A stretch of DNA of 64,000 nucleotides from Kuafuiihalomonas sp039024635 (GTDB taxonomy: Bacteria > Myxococcota > Kuafuiibacteriia > Kuafuiibacteriales > Kuafuiibacteriaceae). A program made the position numbers and the translations under genes. The stretch lies in the NCBI GenBank assembly GCA_039024635.1, contig JBCCQA010000007.1:62001-126000 (forward strand). Reading direction: 5' to 3'. Numbering within the stretch: position 1 is the first letter of the stretch; each line of letters opens with the position of its first letter. The notes under the pieces were generated by a model. The model did not search any database, was not told where the DNA came from, and was given only the letters and a program-made list of their open reading frames with translations. This document shows, one piece after another, positions 62,601 through 64,000 of the stretch.

Positions 62601-63124
62601 GCGAAGACGCCCTCGTCCGGGTCCAGCAGATCGAGCGTATCCAGCGTCTGAAAGCCGCGACCGGCGTGACGAGCACGGTCCTGGTCGGTCAGGTCTTGTT
62701 TGGGGCCTTCGTCTTTGGTCATGGACGCGGACCGGTGCCCATTCGAGGCATCGAGGTCCTGGCCGGGATGGCCGCCGCACTCCTTCTTTCGTTGCTCTTC
62801 GCTCCCTGGTGGGCGCGACGACGGACCCGAGAAGGGGCGTCCTGGGTCGGCCACCTCCAGGAGGGACGACACGCCCGCCGTCTGCTCGTGTTCGACGACT
62901 GCTTCATCATCGAGGGCGAGGTGATCCTGTACGAAGAGGTGCTGCGCCACGAGGCGGACGGAGAGCGACTGAGCCTCCGCTATCGAGATCCCAAGCACGA
63001 GGGTCCAGTCCTCCGAGAATTCGAGGGTCCTCCCGAGGCGACTCGGCGGCTGGCTCGGCGGCTGGAGGGGATGGCGGCGGCCCGAGATCTCCCTTCGCTT
63101 GCCGATGAGGCAGGGCTGACGTAG
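62597..63124 (+). CDS. Small membrane protein
   Basis: A 175-residue protein with two helices near the N-terminus (TSTVLVGQVLFGAFVFGHG and GIEVLAGMAAALLLSLLFAPWW), then a soluble PH-like beta domain (ARRLLVFDDCFIIEGEVILYEEV, DGERLSLRYRD). The family is not recognised. Its ATG overlaps the preceding stop (ATGA), so it is coupled to the Cys-rich lipoprotein. Confidence 0.7.
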   Translation: MSEDALVRVQQIERIQRLKAATGVTSTVLVGQVLFGAFVFGHGRGPVPIRGIEVLAGMAAALLLSLLFAPWWARRRTREGASWVGHLQEGRHARRLLVFDDCFIIEGEVILYEEVLRHEADGERLSLRYRDPKHEGPVLREFEGPPEATRRLARRLEGMAAARDLPSLADEAGLT

Positions 63125-63136
63125 CGAGGGCGCCTC

Positions 63137-64000
63137 ATGGGCTTCCAGTGCGGCATCGTCGGCCTCCCCAATGTGGGCAAGTCGACCATCTTCAATGCCC
63201 TCACCTCGGCCGGCGCCGAGTCGGCCAATTTTCCCTTCTGCACCATCGAACCCAACACGGGCGTGGTGAACGTTCCCGACCTTCGGCTTCAGGACATTGC
63301 GGGCCTGGTGAAGCCGCAAAAGGTGGTGCCTACCACCATGACCTTCGTGGACATTGCGGGCCTGGTGAAGGGCGCCTCGAAGGGAGAGGGCCTGGGGAAT
63401 CAGTTCCTCGGGCACATTCGCGGCACCAGCGCCATCGCCCACGTGGTCCGCTGCTTCGACGACGACAACGTGGTCCACGTCGATGGCTCGGTCGATCCGG
63501 TTCGGGACGTCGAGGTCATCGAGACCGAACTCATTCTCGCCGATCTGGAGTCGGTCGAGAAGCGCTACGCCGCTGTCGAAAAGAAGGCGAAGGCCAAGGA
63601 CAAGGAGGCCCAGCGTATGGTGACGGCCCTGGAGCCTGTTCAACGGGGCCTAGGCGAAGGAAAGCCGGTTCGCGCACTGGAGCTCTCGGACGAAGACCGA
63701 GATGTTCTGAGGGAGCTTCACCTCATCACCTCGAAGAAGGTCATGTACGTGGCCAACGTCGACGAGGATGGCCTGGCGGACCTCGACGGCAATCCGTACT
63801 ACGCGAAGCTCGAGGCCCACGCCGAGGCCGAGGGTAGCGGTCTGGTCGCCATCTGCGGGAAGATGGAGGCCGAGCTGGCCGAGCTGGAGGCCGAGGAGAA
63901 GACTGCTTTTCTGGAGGACGTAGGTCTGGAGGAGCCGGGATTGGATCGCGTCATCCGAGCCGGCTACGCCTTGCTCGAACTCCAGACCTTCTTCACCGCG
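63137..64000 (+). CDS. ychF: Obg-family GTPase YchF, partial
   Basis: The first 288 codons are present and the gene runs off the right edge. G1 GLPNVGKSTIFNAL, TAGAES-like switch ANFPFCTIEPN, G3 DIAGLVKGASKGEGLGNQFL and the following helical hairpin (ADLESVEKRYAAVEKKAKAKD) match YchF, a universally conserved ATP-preferring translation-associated NTPase. G4 appears as YVANVDEDGL. ATG 63137 follows the membrane-protein gene by 12 bp. Confidence 0.95.
   Translation, partial: MGFQCGIVGLPNVGKSTIFNALTSAGAESANFPFCTIEPNTGVVNVPDLRLQDIAGLVKPQKVVPTTMTFVDIAGLVKGASKGEGLGNQFLGHIRGTSAIAHVVRCFDDDNVVHVDGSVDPVRDVEVIETELILADLESVEKRYAAVEKKAKAKDKEAQRMVTALEPVQRGLGEGKPVRALELSDEDRDVLRELHLITSKKVMYVANVDEDGLADLDGNPYYAKLEAHAEAEGSGLVAICGKMEAELAELEAEEKTAFLEDVGLEEPGLDRVIRAGYALLELQTFFTA

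Overview
The window is GC-rich (roughly 65-70%), densely coding bacterial chromosome. The gene content suggests a Myxococcota-like (former Deltaproteobacteria) lineage. Indicators are a Ser/Thr kinase with TPR tail divergent from an FHA-sigma54 activator, many lipoproteins with lipoboxes, a six-TIG-repeat lipoprotein, Cys-rich and fibro-slime surface proteins, PEGA and TPR proteins, a soluble PAS chemoreceptor and a hybrid histidine kinase. The taxon is an inference, because no rRNA or other decisive marker is present.

Layout. 0-8 kb: partial methyltransferase, secreted protein, kinase / FHA-sigma54 activator pair, a GNAT-cNMP-binding fusion, HIT and SnoaL-like proteins. 8-25 kb: accessory region with a dehalogenase-like lipoprotein, TraB-like lipoprotein, DUF2141, NmrA, LysR, HxlR, VOC, AraC, GST, a PNGase F-like/fibro-slime lipoprotein, a frameshifted lipoprotein and MarR, then about 1.1 kb of apparently degenerate DNA ending at tRNA-Asp(GTC). 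25-36 kb: membrane zinc-ribbon protein, a Rieske-ThDP fusion enzyme, VanZ, prolyl oligopeptidase, desaturase, ribonuclease D, hybrid kinase, tRNA-Val(TAC), and a small gene with promoter, palindrome and near-perfect Shine-Dalgarno. 36-48 kb: Lon, PEGA, class IV aminotransferase, GluQ, pseudo-receiver/PilZ protein, lipoprotein, then a motility-type cluster (membrane protein, MotA, MotB, M23 peptidase, soluble chemoreceptor). 48-53 kb: a tight minus-strand run folK > TPR lipoprotein > proline dehydrogenase > outer-membrane protein > Tat-exported sulfite-oxidase-like enzyme. 53-64 kb: PduO-type adenosyltransferase, PQQ-propeller protein, a short histone-fold protein with its own long upstream region and strong terminator, a decayed lipoprotein, the tight TIG lipoprotein > Cys-rich lipoprotein > membrane protein run, and the start of ychF.

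The most notable item is the 68-residue histone-fold protein at 56339-56545, which resembles the recently described Bdellovibrio histone HBb (Bd0055). Its upstream DNA carries an imperfect direct repeat and a perfect inverted repeat. Other unusual items are the Rieske-ThDP fusion, the GNAT-cNMP-binding fusion next to a sigma54-like site and GTTACAG repeats, the PNGase F/fibro-slime combination, and two lipoprotein genes broken by compensating single-base shifts (one at a CTC-TGA site resembling the RF2 frameshift site).
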